Source: Parelaphostrongylus tenuis
Taxonomy: Eukaryota > Nematoda > Chromadorea > Rhabditida > Metastrongylidae
Direction of reading: 5' to 3'
Length of the DNA: 64,000 nucleotides
Assembly: GCA_019055375.1 (NCBI GenBank)
Contig: JAHQIW010000784.1
Coordinates: 1-64,000, forward strand
Positions 23,734 through 36,400 of the stretch are shown piece by piece. Position 1 is the first letter of the stretch, and each line of letters starts with the position of its first letter. Under the pieces are notes generated by a model that ran no database searches, was not told the origin of the DNA, and saw only the letters and a list, made by a program, of their open reading frames with translations. Both the position numbers and the translations under genes were made by a program.

Positions 23734-24840
23734 TTTTCCTCCCAGCGCTCAATATAAAGTGCATGAAGGATGATAAAACCAAACTATTCAGCTTTATGGA
23801 AACCAGCGTAGGCGACGGAGATATGAATTCGAATTGGAAAAATGTTGGCGTTGTTACAATAAGTGCTGATAGGTCACTTTCACTTTCACTTTATCTTTTT
23901 ATTTGATGCGTATCATAGTCTATTTCCATACAAATCTTAGTACCTCTAAAATTCAATTCGCTTTTGATCTTCTTATGCACGGCTATTATACTGCTCCATC
24001 ACCTTTCTTTGCGCGAAGATAGCCAGGCTGGAGAGCTCCGTAAAGCATTGAGAGCTCCGTAAGGCATTTGTTATAGATTGGCGGTAAGTCTGAGTGGAAG
24101 GGGAATGGAGCTGCTCCATTAGTAAGAACCACTCTGACACATCCTCCGTCAGGTCATATGACTCGAACAGTATTAGAATTAATCTACTAAGTAAAATGGA
24201 ATAGAGATTATGGAATGGTATTGAATTTTTTTGTCATATTAAGAATCTGCTTAATGCTAGGCGGCATTGCAACGCGGGACGATATGGAGTAGAAAGGATT
24301 TGCACGTTGACTTGATAAACTAAAGCAGTCCTAGTGCAGCTCTGTCAACAGCTTCTCTACCTCATAAGGACTGCTTTCTATCGTAGATGTATCAAAGGAA
24401 GAGCTCAATTTCATCGTAGAGTGATGTTACTATTTTTGCCTTTTCTGGTCGGTCTGTCAGCTAGAAATGAATTTTGTAAAAAGTTTTAGCATGAAACACT
24501 ACGGAGGATTTTCTATCTTGCACTGAAATGGCCAAGTATTAAAACAAGCATATTCCATTTAACTGTAGATAAAATTGGTGATAAAGGCTAGTTGGGCAGT
24601 TACACAAAGTGATATCGCTCATGGCTACTGATCAACATATAAACGAGAAATCTAAGAGTCTTCGAATGATAGCGATCCATCGATTTAAAAAATTTTCGAG
24701 TGACTATGAACACTTAGTAAGCAATTAAGTGCATGTGTTAAATCAAGAAAGGCAGAACCATGTGCTTATAAATCACTCAATCAGATAAATCAAGTCAAAT
24801 AGATCATCATAGTATACTGTCAACTAATCACTATTTGAAA
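23734..24840. other. Upstream region of the GT11 gene; no other gene recognised
   Basis: Holds the presumed promoter of the minus-strand GT11 gene. No clear core element was recognised. A strong donor-like GCG|GTAAGT is at about 24087, without a supporting exon. Confidence 0.3.
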
Positions 24841-24844
24841 GATT

Positions 24845-24985
24845 GAAACACGTGTATCGGGCTGTGCAAGAGCCCGATAACAAACCACATGACAAGTTGG
24901 CTTAGATAATAATTATGAGATATATTGAAAATTAAGCGTGGTCTTAATAAAACACTTGAAACAAAAGGTGTACTATGGAAACAAT
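24845..24985 (+). mobile_element. Truncated family A element
   Basis: Begins within the ribozyme (GAAACACGTGTATCGGGCTG), keeps the stem I bulge region, and continues through ACCACATGACAAGTTGGCTT and GCGTGGTCTTAATAAAACAC. The CTGATGA half of the hammerhead is missing, consistent with 5' truncation. Confidence 0.75.
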
Positions 24986-24989
24986 TATG

Positions 24990-27900
24990 CGATAAAACAA
25001 ATTGTGCGAACAGGCATAAGTTAAGCACTGAGGTAGTGCGAACGCTACACAATACAGGTTGAAATGGGAAGGTTAATAGAGGCGCTGTTGTGAATCGGAA
25101 TGATGCCAAACAATTGAAATGAGTTATGCCGAATATGAAGCAACTATGAATAACCTTTTAGGACAATTCAACAGTGAGCATCAAAGAGACTACAGATGTT
25201 TTGTCTTTGATTCGATTTCCTGCAATGATATTGCGAGAAAATTTCCAGGTGTTCATGTGAGGGTTTGACAGTTAGAAATTACCCTTGTAGGCGCTTTGAG
25301 CACTTGGAGCAAGACCTAACATATACTCTGTTTCTTATTGATTAAGAAATACAATCTGTTACAGTAGGAAATTATGCAAGTTTGCTTAAAAGTTGACCTA
25401 GCATAAGATGAAAATTGGAAAACCCTATGATACATGGATAAAAAAAAGGTTTTTTCGCCCACTAAAAGTCCCACTCATTTCAAATAACGCGCATGGCATT
25501 CATTGTTACTTGAAATTCATAGGTCAAGAAAACTGAAAATGGCTCTTTTTAGTTAAAGTTTACTTCAAATAATAGATTTGACTTGTTCACATAAATTTGA
25601 CCTATTCCACCTCAGTATGCATACTCTAACACGAGAAATGGTGAGTCGATCCCTCATTTCTGACGTGCTCCCTTGAAATGCTGAAGGTTAGTGATGCCGC
25701 CAATGAAGGAAAACGTTGTTGGTTTGTTATCCTTCCATGACGCTTCATTGGAAAATTTTGATGTTTCATTTCTTGGTGTCACTTAGCACTGAAGTTCTTC
25801 TACGACGGAATTATAACATAAAAAAACCCCTCAGTTGTCTAAAATATACTATTTGTACAACACTTAGATCCATAGGGCAGGAGCGGAACCAACTCTCACG
25901 TTCCGCAAAACTGACTCCATCAACTTCTATAGAAGTTCTTATCAAAAGTTACACAGGGTAGAAAATAAGTCTCCATAACCGACATGTACAACATCGTGGA
26001 AAAAATGAGAAAAGGCAGATATACGCTATTGCCTCATAGATCTAAGTTTTAAAGCAGTTCAGTACTAAGCGACACCAAAAATAGAAGCAGAAAATCTGCT
26101 GTGAAGCGTCGTGTTAGCTGACGTACGCAGTAGGCTTCATCGTGATGGTCGGCATCACTAACCACTCGGCACTGCAGACTGTTTGCAGCGTGCGGCGAAG
26201 AGGTACCAGCGCCGTGGGCCTGACGTATTTGAAGGGTTGAAAAATTATAAGACAGCCATCGAACTGTCGAGAACTTTGAGGCATGTCATCACTATCGGCC
26301 GTTCCAAATCGCGACCACGCGCCAACAGCACGACGCTATCGACTAACAGTGCCGAAAGACTGAGCAAGGCTTTCACAAAAAAACTGTACTTGATTCTAAA
26401 GAAGATAATTATCGATCATGCGCTATATAACAATTATTCCTGCGAACAATTGTTATTTCTTTTCTCATCGATGCTTAATCATTTGCATATCATTGGATGA
26501 CTAATATTTTGATAATAGATAACCAAAAAGACATGCAATGATTCATAGCAATCGTTAGTGTCTTCAGATGGCGGATGGCTCGTTTTTCGAGTTGCAGCTG
26601 GCGGCTGTACTGTGTTTTGTCAGTGAGATACAGGCGAACACCTACAGACGATTGGCAGGTGGTTACGCCCATTACGCCAGTTTATTCGCCTTAGATGCTT
26701 CGTTAAAGTCACCAGCATCTAATCTCATTGCGTGCCCTCTTGCACCATCTTATCCACTAGCCTCTCCACAGTCACTTTTTGAAATCCTCTAACCCGTCAC
26801 AAAGTAATTATAAATTCTTCAAATATCCTACATTTATACATCTTATAGCGCCGTCAGCCTTCTTAGAGTTTCTCTTTTACTTCTGAGGTCACTCCTTGCT
26901 CAAATGCTTAATGTATATTATCCAAAATGTCGCCTTTTGACACACCTTCCATCAACCAGGCAGAAACTTGTTTCTCCACACTTATGGTCTCACAGACAAC
27001 CCACGCTCGTGCTCAGAGACGATCCACGCTCATGGTCACGACGAAGCTCCATTGCTCAGCACATTCTCCCCACAAGTATCCTTATATCTCACAAAATGGT
27101 TATCATCGTACTTGCTCCCCAAACAAACTTCACATATCGTCATAGCTTGTTTCTGTGTTTTTAACATTTTCTCTCACTAGTGAAGCACAATACATATTAT
27201 GAGCAGAGCTCATGACGATGGCGGAGGGCCAATTCATGGGTTTTGTCTCACCCGTCATCGGAGGATGGGCTTCAGCCCCTCATATATACTCACTTTTAAT
27301 CTTGTTGACCTATATAATCACCCCTGGCTCCCTTTCTCAGTATTCACTCTTCCTCAGTCCTGTTTCGTTCTTCACCGGGACAAGCATAACGCATTTCTGC
27401 TGCTTTCCGCCTTGTCAAGCCCGCAGCTCATCGTTCAATATATTGGTTCGCACTCATTAGTCTCATATTATCCTCGCGCAGATCGATACGCCTTCATTTT
27501 CTGTTATAACCTCTCAGGTAACTCACTATAATGTCCTATTGGGGTTTCATTTGGTGCTATGATAATTATCCTGCATTAACATACCACATTATGCTAACAG
27601 CCTATCTCAGAGTAGCTGTTACGCCTCGGGAGTCATTGTGAGTCACCTTAGTTTAGGTATGTGACTTCAAGTATTTGTCACTCTCTTATACTTTACTATT
27701 GATCGCGTACTAATCATCTAACTCTTGGATACACTTATCAATATCACTGACTAGTTGTTATTATGTTATTGCACTGTATATAAAGGTTTGACTATCTAAG
27801 TTTGAGGCTCGGCCTACGGTGGATAACCAAAGCCTCGCGTGGCAGAACGAACGAAGCGAGCATTTGCCAACTAGTCAGCACAAGCTATTTGACAAAGTTT

Positions 27901-29490
27901 TCACTTCGATTAGTAGGTCATCACTGTGAATTCCTGCATTGAATAATGAAAAACCGTGCTGGAAAGAGCGCTGCTGTTGGTAACAATACTTGTAGCACTA
28001 ATAAAGGTGACGCGGATAGAAGTTTTGGTCCACGACCTGAACGAACAAATAAAGATGCAAAGTTCGCAACAAAGCGGAATTCTCAGCTTAATCTCCTAGT
28101 AAATCTACTACAATTCTAAGAACCATTTGTCTGAATTCTCTAACTCCAAGAACAATGACGTATAAATCAGCAGTTTTAACTTTCAATAGATCGTGATCAT
28201 AGATATGAACTTTCATTGCGAGAAAAGTGAAAATTGGCAGTACCTACATTGTGGAACAGTCCAAAACTGAATTTGATGCCAGTACGTTGATACATACTTT
28301 TGATAGATTTTTTGTTTTGACCGTGCAGAAGCTTGCTGTTTCCATTCCACTTTTAAGGCCTTATAATAAACCACGAAATTAAGGCAATATTGCTGCTCTT
28401 CTTTGAACCAACTCTTATGGTTTTTTTGTTAGGCTAGGTACATCTATTGGCTTTCGCTGTTACTACTCCAGGACATTGTTTGAACTTCTGCGCACACATA
28501 GGTTGGTATTTCCTCATTTAACAGCCTCTTATAATTCTCTTATTTGATTGTTAAGCTCTCCACGTCAGCTTTACACAATTTCTATGTGCCACATGCATAA
28601 GTGGACAACTCGTTCTTAAGTTTGCTTATCATGAATTGTCTCTGTCTCTTTGTCACCGAGCGAAATAAAATCGAGTGACACTCAAAGTGATCATTTCTTC
28701 TGAATATGTAACTGCAACTGCAAGTGTACTAGGTATGTGAACGAAACGAGCATATTGATTTGCCTTGTTTGGCTTCACTAACAGCCCTTAATTTTTTCAA
28801 CAAAAAAAATTATCTCATGCAGAAGATTGCGCACTGCGCGAAATTTCGTACCCTTCAAGATTACATCAGAAGACATCACTGATTTCCTTCAATGCGTTTC
28901 TTTTTCAAGCACAGATCTGCGTGATATCTTAGCTATCGCATAATCCATGAATCTCCGTCACTAAGGGATTTCTACTCGGTTAGTCACAAGACTACATGGC
29001 ATCTCCAGATTACCAAAAGTGGTTAGCGTAGTCCAGGAGCGACATTATCGCGATACTCTGAGATCCAAGTCCGTTCTACTCTGTCGGTGTATTCAACAAT
29101 TACCTTGTCAATGGAGATAGTCTGATAAGCATAAATCAGTGTGAATTAAGTTAAGCTAAAACTGCAATGAAATCACACGCTTTACTATGGTATTGACGTA
29201 CCAACCTCGAAAAAAATTTGAACTTTCTCAAAGATTATATTGAATGCTTAAAACGAGGTTTAAAACGCGATGAGGAAAGGCGGCAAGCATAAAGTTGAAT
29301 ACTGTGTTCTGCCTAAAACGTTGTTATTGACATTGTGTACCCATGAAGTCCGGCTTTGAAACATGTCGTATACAATAATGTGATGCAAAAAAGACCTGTA
29401 AACTTCCAACTCATACTGAATCGTTCCTTTTCAAGAAGTTAATTTCAATGTAGATCCATTTCCATGACACTCTAGACGCCACAAAACGCC
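24990..29490. other. No gene recognised (4.5 kb)
   Basis: Several ORFs of 60-110 codons occur (for example 26183-26500 and 27199-27531) but they lack supporting splice neighbours, and adjacent frames are equally open, so I do not call them. A sequence resembling the SL1 spliced leader is at 27785-27806 (see findings). Confidence 0.3.
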
Positions 29491-29499
29491 GTATTGTTA

Positions 29500-29800
29500 G
29501 CAGCAGACTGGCATTTATACAGATTCCCTACTGTTCTGTGAACCGGATGCGTACTGCGCTTTAACGGCAATCGATGAACGAGAGCCGTTACCGACTGGAT
29601 TTTTCGGTATGTCTAGCTTAGCACAGGAAGACCGCCGACCCCATGGTACGGTTTCTTCACGTAACTGGAAAGATAGGAAAGATACGATGCTCATCAAATT
29701 CCTATAGCGAGGAAGACCAACTGCACCACTCCTTTACGCGATGGTGAAAAAGAGAGTTTTACTGGTGCCGAGCTATTCGGCAATCAAAGACACGACAGGT
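29500..29800. repeat. Dispersed repeat D, copy 1
   Basis: CGGCAATCGATGAACGAGAG, then ATGTCTAGCTTAGCACAGGA, then AGATACGATGCTCATCAAAT and GAAAAAGAGAGTTTTACTGG. The same blocks in the same order recur at 38810-39070. No function recognised. Confidence 0.6.
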
Positions 29801-30128
29801 GACTACATGCCTCTCTTATACTATCAAACCTTCTACAACGCTTCTTCTTCTATTCTTAATACTTGCTTTCAATGATCGTAAATGATTTGAAGACAAAATA
29901 TCTTGCGCTCTTCTCAAGCTTTAGCTCTACTTGTCAGTGAATTACTATTCCTGTTCAGAAATAATTATATTTGGAAAGAATCCATTTTATTAGTTGATGC
30001 GGTTCTTATGGTCTGCATCTACATACTTAAGTCTGCTATATATAGTAAAGACGCTCGATGTCAATCAGTCTTTTCGGGGCTCTCTTTGCATTCGACATCA
30101 TTTCTTGTATTGAAGAGACAAATTGGTG

Positions 30129-30130
<2 letters not shown>

Positions 30131-30172
<42 letters not shown>
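30131..30172. repeat. (TA)n microsatellite
   Basis: 42 bp of uninterrupted TA dinucleotides. Confidence 0.95.
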
Positions 30173-30175
<3 letters not shown>

Positions 30176-30674
30176 GCACACATATATTAGCTTATACAGA
30201 TATCGAGTATATGTTATTATCTACTGATGTGTCGAGAGAGTGCCTTCGCACTCATCAAACAAAGTTCGCCTGCAGAATAAAGGGCTCGGATAGCTCTGGG
30301 TGCACCATCGAACCAAATACCATCTGTTTAATAATGCAAATTTATCCATCACACTTCTCGCACTCAGACAATCTGATCTAAACAAGCGAAAGCTGCCTGA
30401 AAGTTGAATCGATCGAACATTTGTAACAATTATGAAAGCGTGGCATACTACGAATCTCAGGTGGTGGTGACAACGAGTTTACATTGCTTACAAGAATTTT
30501 TGGAAATCAAGCTTCAGTAGTTCTGCCATCAATTGTCCATTGCAGCTAACATTCATCATAAGGCATTAAGTTTGTGTATTAGTTGCAAAAATTCTTTATT
30601 TCACTGCTTTTGTATCAGTTTCATGATTCCATAGCTAAGTATCCAAGAAATGTTGAGTGATATAAAAACTTACA

Positions 30675-30752
30675 AACTTGGGCCGGATTTGAACTTGCGT
30701 TTCACCATTGATGGCACCACGTGGTGACCGCTACACTACCGTAACTTCTGTC
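30675..30752 (-). pseudogene. tRNA-like sequence
   Basis: On minus, GGTAGTGTAGCGGTCACCAC (box A) and AAGTTCAAATCCGGCCC (box B) are at tRNA spacing, but the stems do not form a clean cloverleaf. Probably a tRNA pseudogene or a SINE head. Confidence 0.4.
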
Positions 30753-31817
30753 CTGCTTTAATCGCGGTGCCCTCAGTGAGAGTGATACTCTAGTTCAACT
30801 TCCGTTCAGGTGCAAAGTTTTGCAGATCACTAAGAAAAATGAATATTTAGTTGTAATATCACGGATAATTCTCCTAATGGCAAACAGCTGACTACAATAG
30901 AGAACAATATCTGTGTACCCGAAAGAGGAAATATATGAATCTGATTATGATGATACGGCCTGGCCAGCCGATGTACTAGTGCCAAGATGTCGTGAAATAC
31001 CACTATTGGTTGAAGCTCTGATGGCCTTTGCTCACGTTTGTAGCTACGAGTGATACTGGTTCAGTTAATGGAATACGATTTTGATACTGCACATGATGAT
31101 TTCAAAATTTTGATTAGTTTAAGATTGTTTTGAAATAAAGTATGATCAGAGAAATAATTGATTATCTTTGTTCATTAGATTGGTATTCAAACGGTTGGAA
31201 CAATAGAGGAAGAAAGTATTTGAGTGGGTTTCCTTTCAATTGTGAGTGACATCCAGTAAAAAATAAATGTTTGATAAACTTTAGAGAGAAATTCTAAGAC
31301 TGAAGTTGTTCAAAAGCGAACAGGAAGAGCTCTTTGCTTGAAACTTCATTTCCATGTCTACGACTGTCGAGTTTGTAGAGCGCAGGATCCTGATCCTTTA
31401 TGAAGAACGATAGCCACCATCCAAACGCCGAGGTAGTAGCAGTAATAAGGAACGACCGGCATACTTAGGATGCCAGATAGAGGTCCATTACTTCATTGAA
31501 TATTGAGACGACAATGACCTCAGCAAAATGTTGATAAATGCTAATGTCTGAAGCTGCTGGTTAGTGGTAATGATTCACCTGACTAAAGTACGACTATGAA
31601 ACTGAGAAAATTGTAATATAGTAAGTGTACACATACTTCTCTTTCCCAATGTCAAACTTGGACGGTCATCTTTGCTAGATCTTTGAATATTGATCGTCCC
31701 CGAAAATCATGAAGCGTAAAATTCCCTGAACATTGGCATGTTGTTAGAAAAGAATAATATGAAATTCAAAATATTCTTTCATCATTATTTGAGCCAACCT
31801 GTCATGTGGTCTGGTAA

Positions 31818-31878
31818 GGGTTCTTGTACAGCCCGAGACACCTGTTTCGTCCTTAGACTCATCAGCCTGGCAGAACCC
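31818..31878 (-). ncRNA. Type I hammerhead ribozyme
   Basis: Minus-strand order: outer stem GGGTTCT; inner stem I GCCAGG with TCGGGC (one mismatch); core CTGATGA; stem II GTC-TAAG-GAC; GAAA; short stem III AC-AGGT-GT; cleavage triplet GUC (between 31837 and 31836); then a TGTACA bulge and AGAACCC. All invariant core bases are present. Confidence 0.8.
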
Positions 31879-32137
31879 GTCGTCTGTCGATCTTTTTATA
31901 GTCAGTTCTCTTAGGAGCCTTACACTCATTATAAAGAGTTATTGACGACATACGCTTTACACTCTATGTCAAGTGAAACATTCACCTAACACAGCGTATT
32001 GTGCACTTGATTGCTCATGGGCTGGCACTTTTATCATAATTATACCTTTATCTCTTTATCTTTTATCTTATATATATATCTTAATAAGGAGTGTAAGGCT
32101 CCTGAGAGAACTGACTATAAAAAGATCGACAGACGAC

Positions 32138-32200
32138 GGGTTCTGCCCGGCTGATGAGTCTGTAAGGACGAAACACGTGTCTCGGGCTGTACAAGAGCAC
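32138..32200 (+). ncRNA. Type I hammerhead ribozyme
   Basis: Outer stem GGGTTCT (32138-32144), inner stem I GCCCGG (32145-32150) with TCGGGC (32182-32187), core CTGATGA (32151-32157), stem II GTCT-GTAA-GGAC (32158-32169), GAAA (32170-32173), stem III AC-ACGT-GT, cleavage triplet GUC ending at 32181. The bulge TGTACA (32188-32193) is followed by AGAGCAC, so the outer stem has one mismatch. Core intact. Confidence 0.85.
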
Positions 32201-34187
32201 TTACCAGACCACATGACATGTTGGCTCAAATAATGATGAAAGGATATACTGAAATTTGAGCGTGGTCTAAACAAAGCACTCGAGATAAAGGTAAAAAATT
32301 CAAACTCAAGAATAAGCTTGTAAGTCTATCGTTGTGGAGGATTTTATGAGAAGCATTTATATATAAAATAAATTCGGTAAAGTTACTTTTCAAGTACATG
32401 TGAGGTGGACGGCTAAAGTAGAAAATATGTTAGTACGGCTTCCAATTTATCAAAGATTTGCCAAATCACTTTTCATATGTATTTTTATACATCTCGAATA
32501 GCAATATATAGCAAGGGATTTTGTTTCGCCACAATCAAACTTAGCTGAGATTTTTTGCATTTCAATTCAGAGGCCCAGCGAAATCCACTTTTGGCAATTC
32601 AGCTATGGAATTGATTTTGCTCGTAGAAACGAAGACATTATTGGCGCATTCATGGCTTATACTGCATCATGCAAGTGCCGTACCAGTGTATAAGAGGGTT
32701 CCGGTCACCCACAAACACCAGTTTAGAACAAAAAGCCCTCAGGAAAGCTGGGGAAGTGCTCATACCAAATCCCTACCTTCCCACCTATATCATAGCTTGG
32801 TTAAACATCGAACAGGATTTACCGTAAAAATTCTACGCATGATCACAAAAAGAAATCGTATGATGATAAAGGATAACATGACATTATGTTCAAAATGTTT
32901 ATTTGCCAAAAGTAAGAATCCATGTAGAGCATGTTCGTTTATCTTCGAGAACTTCAAACACCCATGGCGTAATTAGGTTGTAGATTTCGGAAGTGACTTT
33001 CATTACTTGGCACTTCTTTATCATGCTATAGTTTGTTCAGCAATTCGTAGCAAATAAAAGTATAGTTACTGATTGGAACGAAAAAAGAGCCGACACTTTG
33101 AAAAATAATCCGCGATCCGATTTCTTGGACAACAATTAGATGGAAGCGGATTTTTCTGCAAGCTTTGCTTAGACTCTCATGAAAAGCTGACGGTCAATAT
33201 CTCTCCAAAGAAATAGACGGTTCATTCGAGGAATAATTCGATGATACTGCTTCAATAAAGAAGGTACGGCTTCTTCGGAAGCCTAACATGGTGCTAACTT
33301 TGTCTATTAGCGGAGAGACTATACACGAGTAAAATCAGTCGTCAAAAAGCAAAGAAGATCTAAAAGTGGAGAAATAAATAAGAAATGCCTCGATTTTAAG
33401 AAAACGCACTTGTTGCTTAGCAATTCTGTTCGCTGTGTGTACAGTTTTGTAAGGATCCGTTGAAATGTTATGTCGAATAAAGTCAGTCATGCGGATGTTT
33501 ATACAAAGCAACTGGCTCCATTTCTGAGTAAAAAGTGAAATGATTAACGTCCTTAGTTTACTTGGTATCTTTATTAAAATAGATAGCAAGTCTACAATTT
33601 TAGCATATCCATAGCTTCCTTTCCTTGATTGCGAATTCTGTCCGAAAACTTCGAAGGATTCCGAACTTCAGGTAAATAATCATCGAAGTGGCGTGGATTT
33701 AATCCATATCGAAACTGCAATAACAAATTTCGGCAGAATGGTTCAACAACATCAGACATTCATATTAACATTAATGGTGCCGCTGGTAATAACCACGGAC
33801 ATTTAAAAGGTCATTTTTCAAAGATCGTTTACCAAGTCAATGAAGCAATGAGTAGAAGAGTACCTTAAGACATTTTTTTGCTCGTAGGCTCATTTTTTCA
33901 GTTTTTTAAAAATTAAATTCAGTTTGGATTTACTAAAAACTTCACGAAATTTTGCTACCAATAAAAAAGAACGCGCTCTAATGATTGACAAGAAGTCACC
34001 GAATGTTCTTACGAAAGCACGATCACGAAATAGAACAAATTCTCTCACACTGTTGAATGTAGTAAGTTCATTGGCGAGGTAAAAAAAAGCTTACCTCGTG
34101 GGATTGTCGTACAGGCAACATGATTTCCTAGCAAATTAAACAATTGTTCGCTTAGTCTCCCTCTATAGAGAATGCTTACGCTGAGAG

Positions 34188-34235
34188 TATATATATATAT
34201 ATATATTATATTTATTTATTTATTTATTTATTTAT
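34188..34235. repeat. (AT)n then (TTTA)n simple repeat
   Basis: AT run at 34188-34206 followed by TTTA units to about 34235, in an intron of the GT11 pseudogene. Confidence 0.9.
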
Positions 34236-36219
34236 AATGTTAGACATTTGAACGAAGAGAGGGCAAATAGGTTGTCAATTCCCACCTCAACAATCAGGGC
34301 GCTGAAACGACTTTCCCTATGCATGATTATCACTTTCAGTAAGCCGAATGAAGAATGCACTTGATTCATCGCGAACAAGCAACGAAACAAGCAAAAACGT
34401 TAAGCAACTAAGCTATTAACTAGTAAATGAGCAGAAGTTCTCAATGCTTTCACCTTTGCTATTACATAAGTGCACCGCAAAAGTGGAAAGACTTCTTCAA
34501 ATATCCGTAAATACTTTAATACGTGAGATATAAATCTTTCAAATGGTAGATAATGGACTCTCCCGAGATTTTAGCGATTCCATAACCAACAATTAAGTGA
34601 AAAGCTGTAAATCAATATGAGTAACGGTGAAATGAGAAACGATATTTCTTCCGCTTGGCAGGCTTCAAGCTAAGGAAACGAACACCATTACGCTGGAAGG
34701 TACCCATCAATATATATAGTCGTTGGTCAGATCTTGAAATCGTTGCAGACAAAGTTGACTATTCTCGCACACTCAGAAATTTGGTGGTAAACATATCTAA
34801 TGTTATAAGTAAAGCACTGTCTCAATACTTCCACAAGTCATTCTATTAGCCAATTATTCAATTGGAAAACATACTACTAGAGCTGTATCGAAAGCTTGCG
34901 GTTTTCACAAAATTCACCAACGTATAATTCGCCAAGAATGTCAGCTACTGGCGCATCTAAACTAAGCTTGACAACAGATTCCGATTATGAACTCGAAATT
35001 ATTTTTACTACCAATGATAAAATGTTCATTTTCATCCAAAATCAATCCAATTCATACTTGTAAAAAACCACTTCTCACTTAAAGCTTCTATAACATTGTC
35101 CTACAAAAGTAAGAATGTCAGCATATACCACTCAAACGTCGTCACATCTGTTATTTACAATAACGTAAGATTCCATCACTTAATTTTAATGACTTAATTC
35201 TTCATCAAGCTGTTGCACGTTACACTGACTCATTCGTTTCCTTTCTCTTGCTTCATAAAGAAGACGAAATCCTCAAGGAGCAGCCGAGCACTCACGAAAT
35301 GTTCGAAGACCATTTTGGAGGAATGCGAGGAAACGATTTGAATGCTACTACTAGAACTACTAGATCCGCACAATAGATATGATAAAGGGTGATGAAACGA
35401 CATAATTAACAACTTGAAGAGGAATAAATATCTGGGCAAAGTTCACGATTTCCGAGCAAAAGTATTCAGATAGTATGAGAAGCCTATCCCTCATAGGCAA
35501 TCACCAAAACGTCATAGAGTGCTAACTCAAGGACATATGGCGCTAAAGCTTACGGGTAATCATTTAAAAGCTTGAGTCTCTAACTGGAGCCATACGTAGC
35601 CGGTATTTTCAAACAACCTTCTTTGACCCTGCAAAATCCAGAAAAAAATTGTGTTTTATATCGGCTAAGCGTCCTCATTTCTATCCCGCGTATGATTCGC
35701 TAGAAGCACGAAAAGCTTATAAACGTGTAGAGGAAATCTCGCAGTATCTGAGTCGATTGTTTTATGTGGAGTTTCTGTCAAAGTGGAGAAAAAAGTTTCA
35801 AGTAAATAACAAAACGCACCCCACATCTCTAATCAGTTAGGTCATCGATCGATCGCACCGCCCATCCCTCCCTAACCCGCAAGTTAGCAGGTAACCAAGT
35901 TTGCCGAATATGGGAGACTCAATCTTATTTCCCCGATACACTGAAGTGAAACGGTTGTCCAGAAAATAAGTACAGGTTTGAAATCATTGAAACTTGCGCC
36001 ATTGAATGATTACGAATAGTCTGAAAAAAGCTGTATGCGGCGAGGTGTAAATCTTTCTCCTACAGCGCTATCAAAACAGCTTTTCCAGAAAGCAAACACA
36101 TGAGTTCTTTGAGACTCGAGCAATCGAAAGAGCACCGGTACTCTAAGAAAGGAGTTTTGTCCAGCAAATATAAGCGAGACAAAAAAAACATGTGGTTGTG
36201 TGAAGCATAATTTTATCTT

Positions 36220-36400
36220 GAATTTTACAGCGTTATAAAAGGGCTTTTCAAAAGACCGGCTACGTATCGCGCTAGGTATCAATTTTTGCTTCCGAATGAT
36301 CACTAACACATCTGTGAAAAATTCTTATACAGCGAATGACGTTGAATATTCATTTGTTCTCCTATAACGGAGATGTACCTAAAATTTGTTCCTTATAGTT
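36220..36400. repeat. Dispersed repeat E, copy 2
   Basis: TTTTACAGCGTTATAAAAGG, then CAAAAGACCGGCTACG, CACTAACACATCTGTGAAAA, CAGCGAATGACG, and TTCATTTGTTCTCCT, in the same order as 3770-3960 and 42950-43120. It lies in an intron of the GT11 pseudogene region. Confidence 0.5.

Larger units (their letters stand above)
31771..32295. mobile_element. Hammerhead family A element with ribozymes on both strands
   Basis: 525 bp flanked by AAATTCAAA (31762-31770 and 32296-32304). The minus half runs from about 31930 leftward. A spacer contains AAGTGAAACATTCACC and GCACTTGATTGCTC. The plus half continues through CTATAAAAAGATCGACAGAC into the second ribozyme and ends in CTCGAGATAAAGG. It lies in an intron of the GT11 pseudogene, with the minus ribozyme in the gene's sense direction. 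Confidence 0.8.

Noticed and set aside
27199..27531. Overlapping ORFs of 110 and 82 codons in two frames
   Set aside because: Two frames open at once in T/C-rich DNA, with no splice partners.
32605..32976. 123-codon plus-strand ORF with a CxxC...CxxC pattern
   Set aside because: No splice support, no recognised family, and it lies in an intron of the decayed GT11 locus; likely chance.
34138..34170. In-frame TAG near the start of pseudogene exon 3
   Set aside because: It coincides with the splice acceptor (CTATAG) at the position of the intact copy's TTTGCAG, so it is not counted as a lesion; the TAA further in is.
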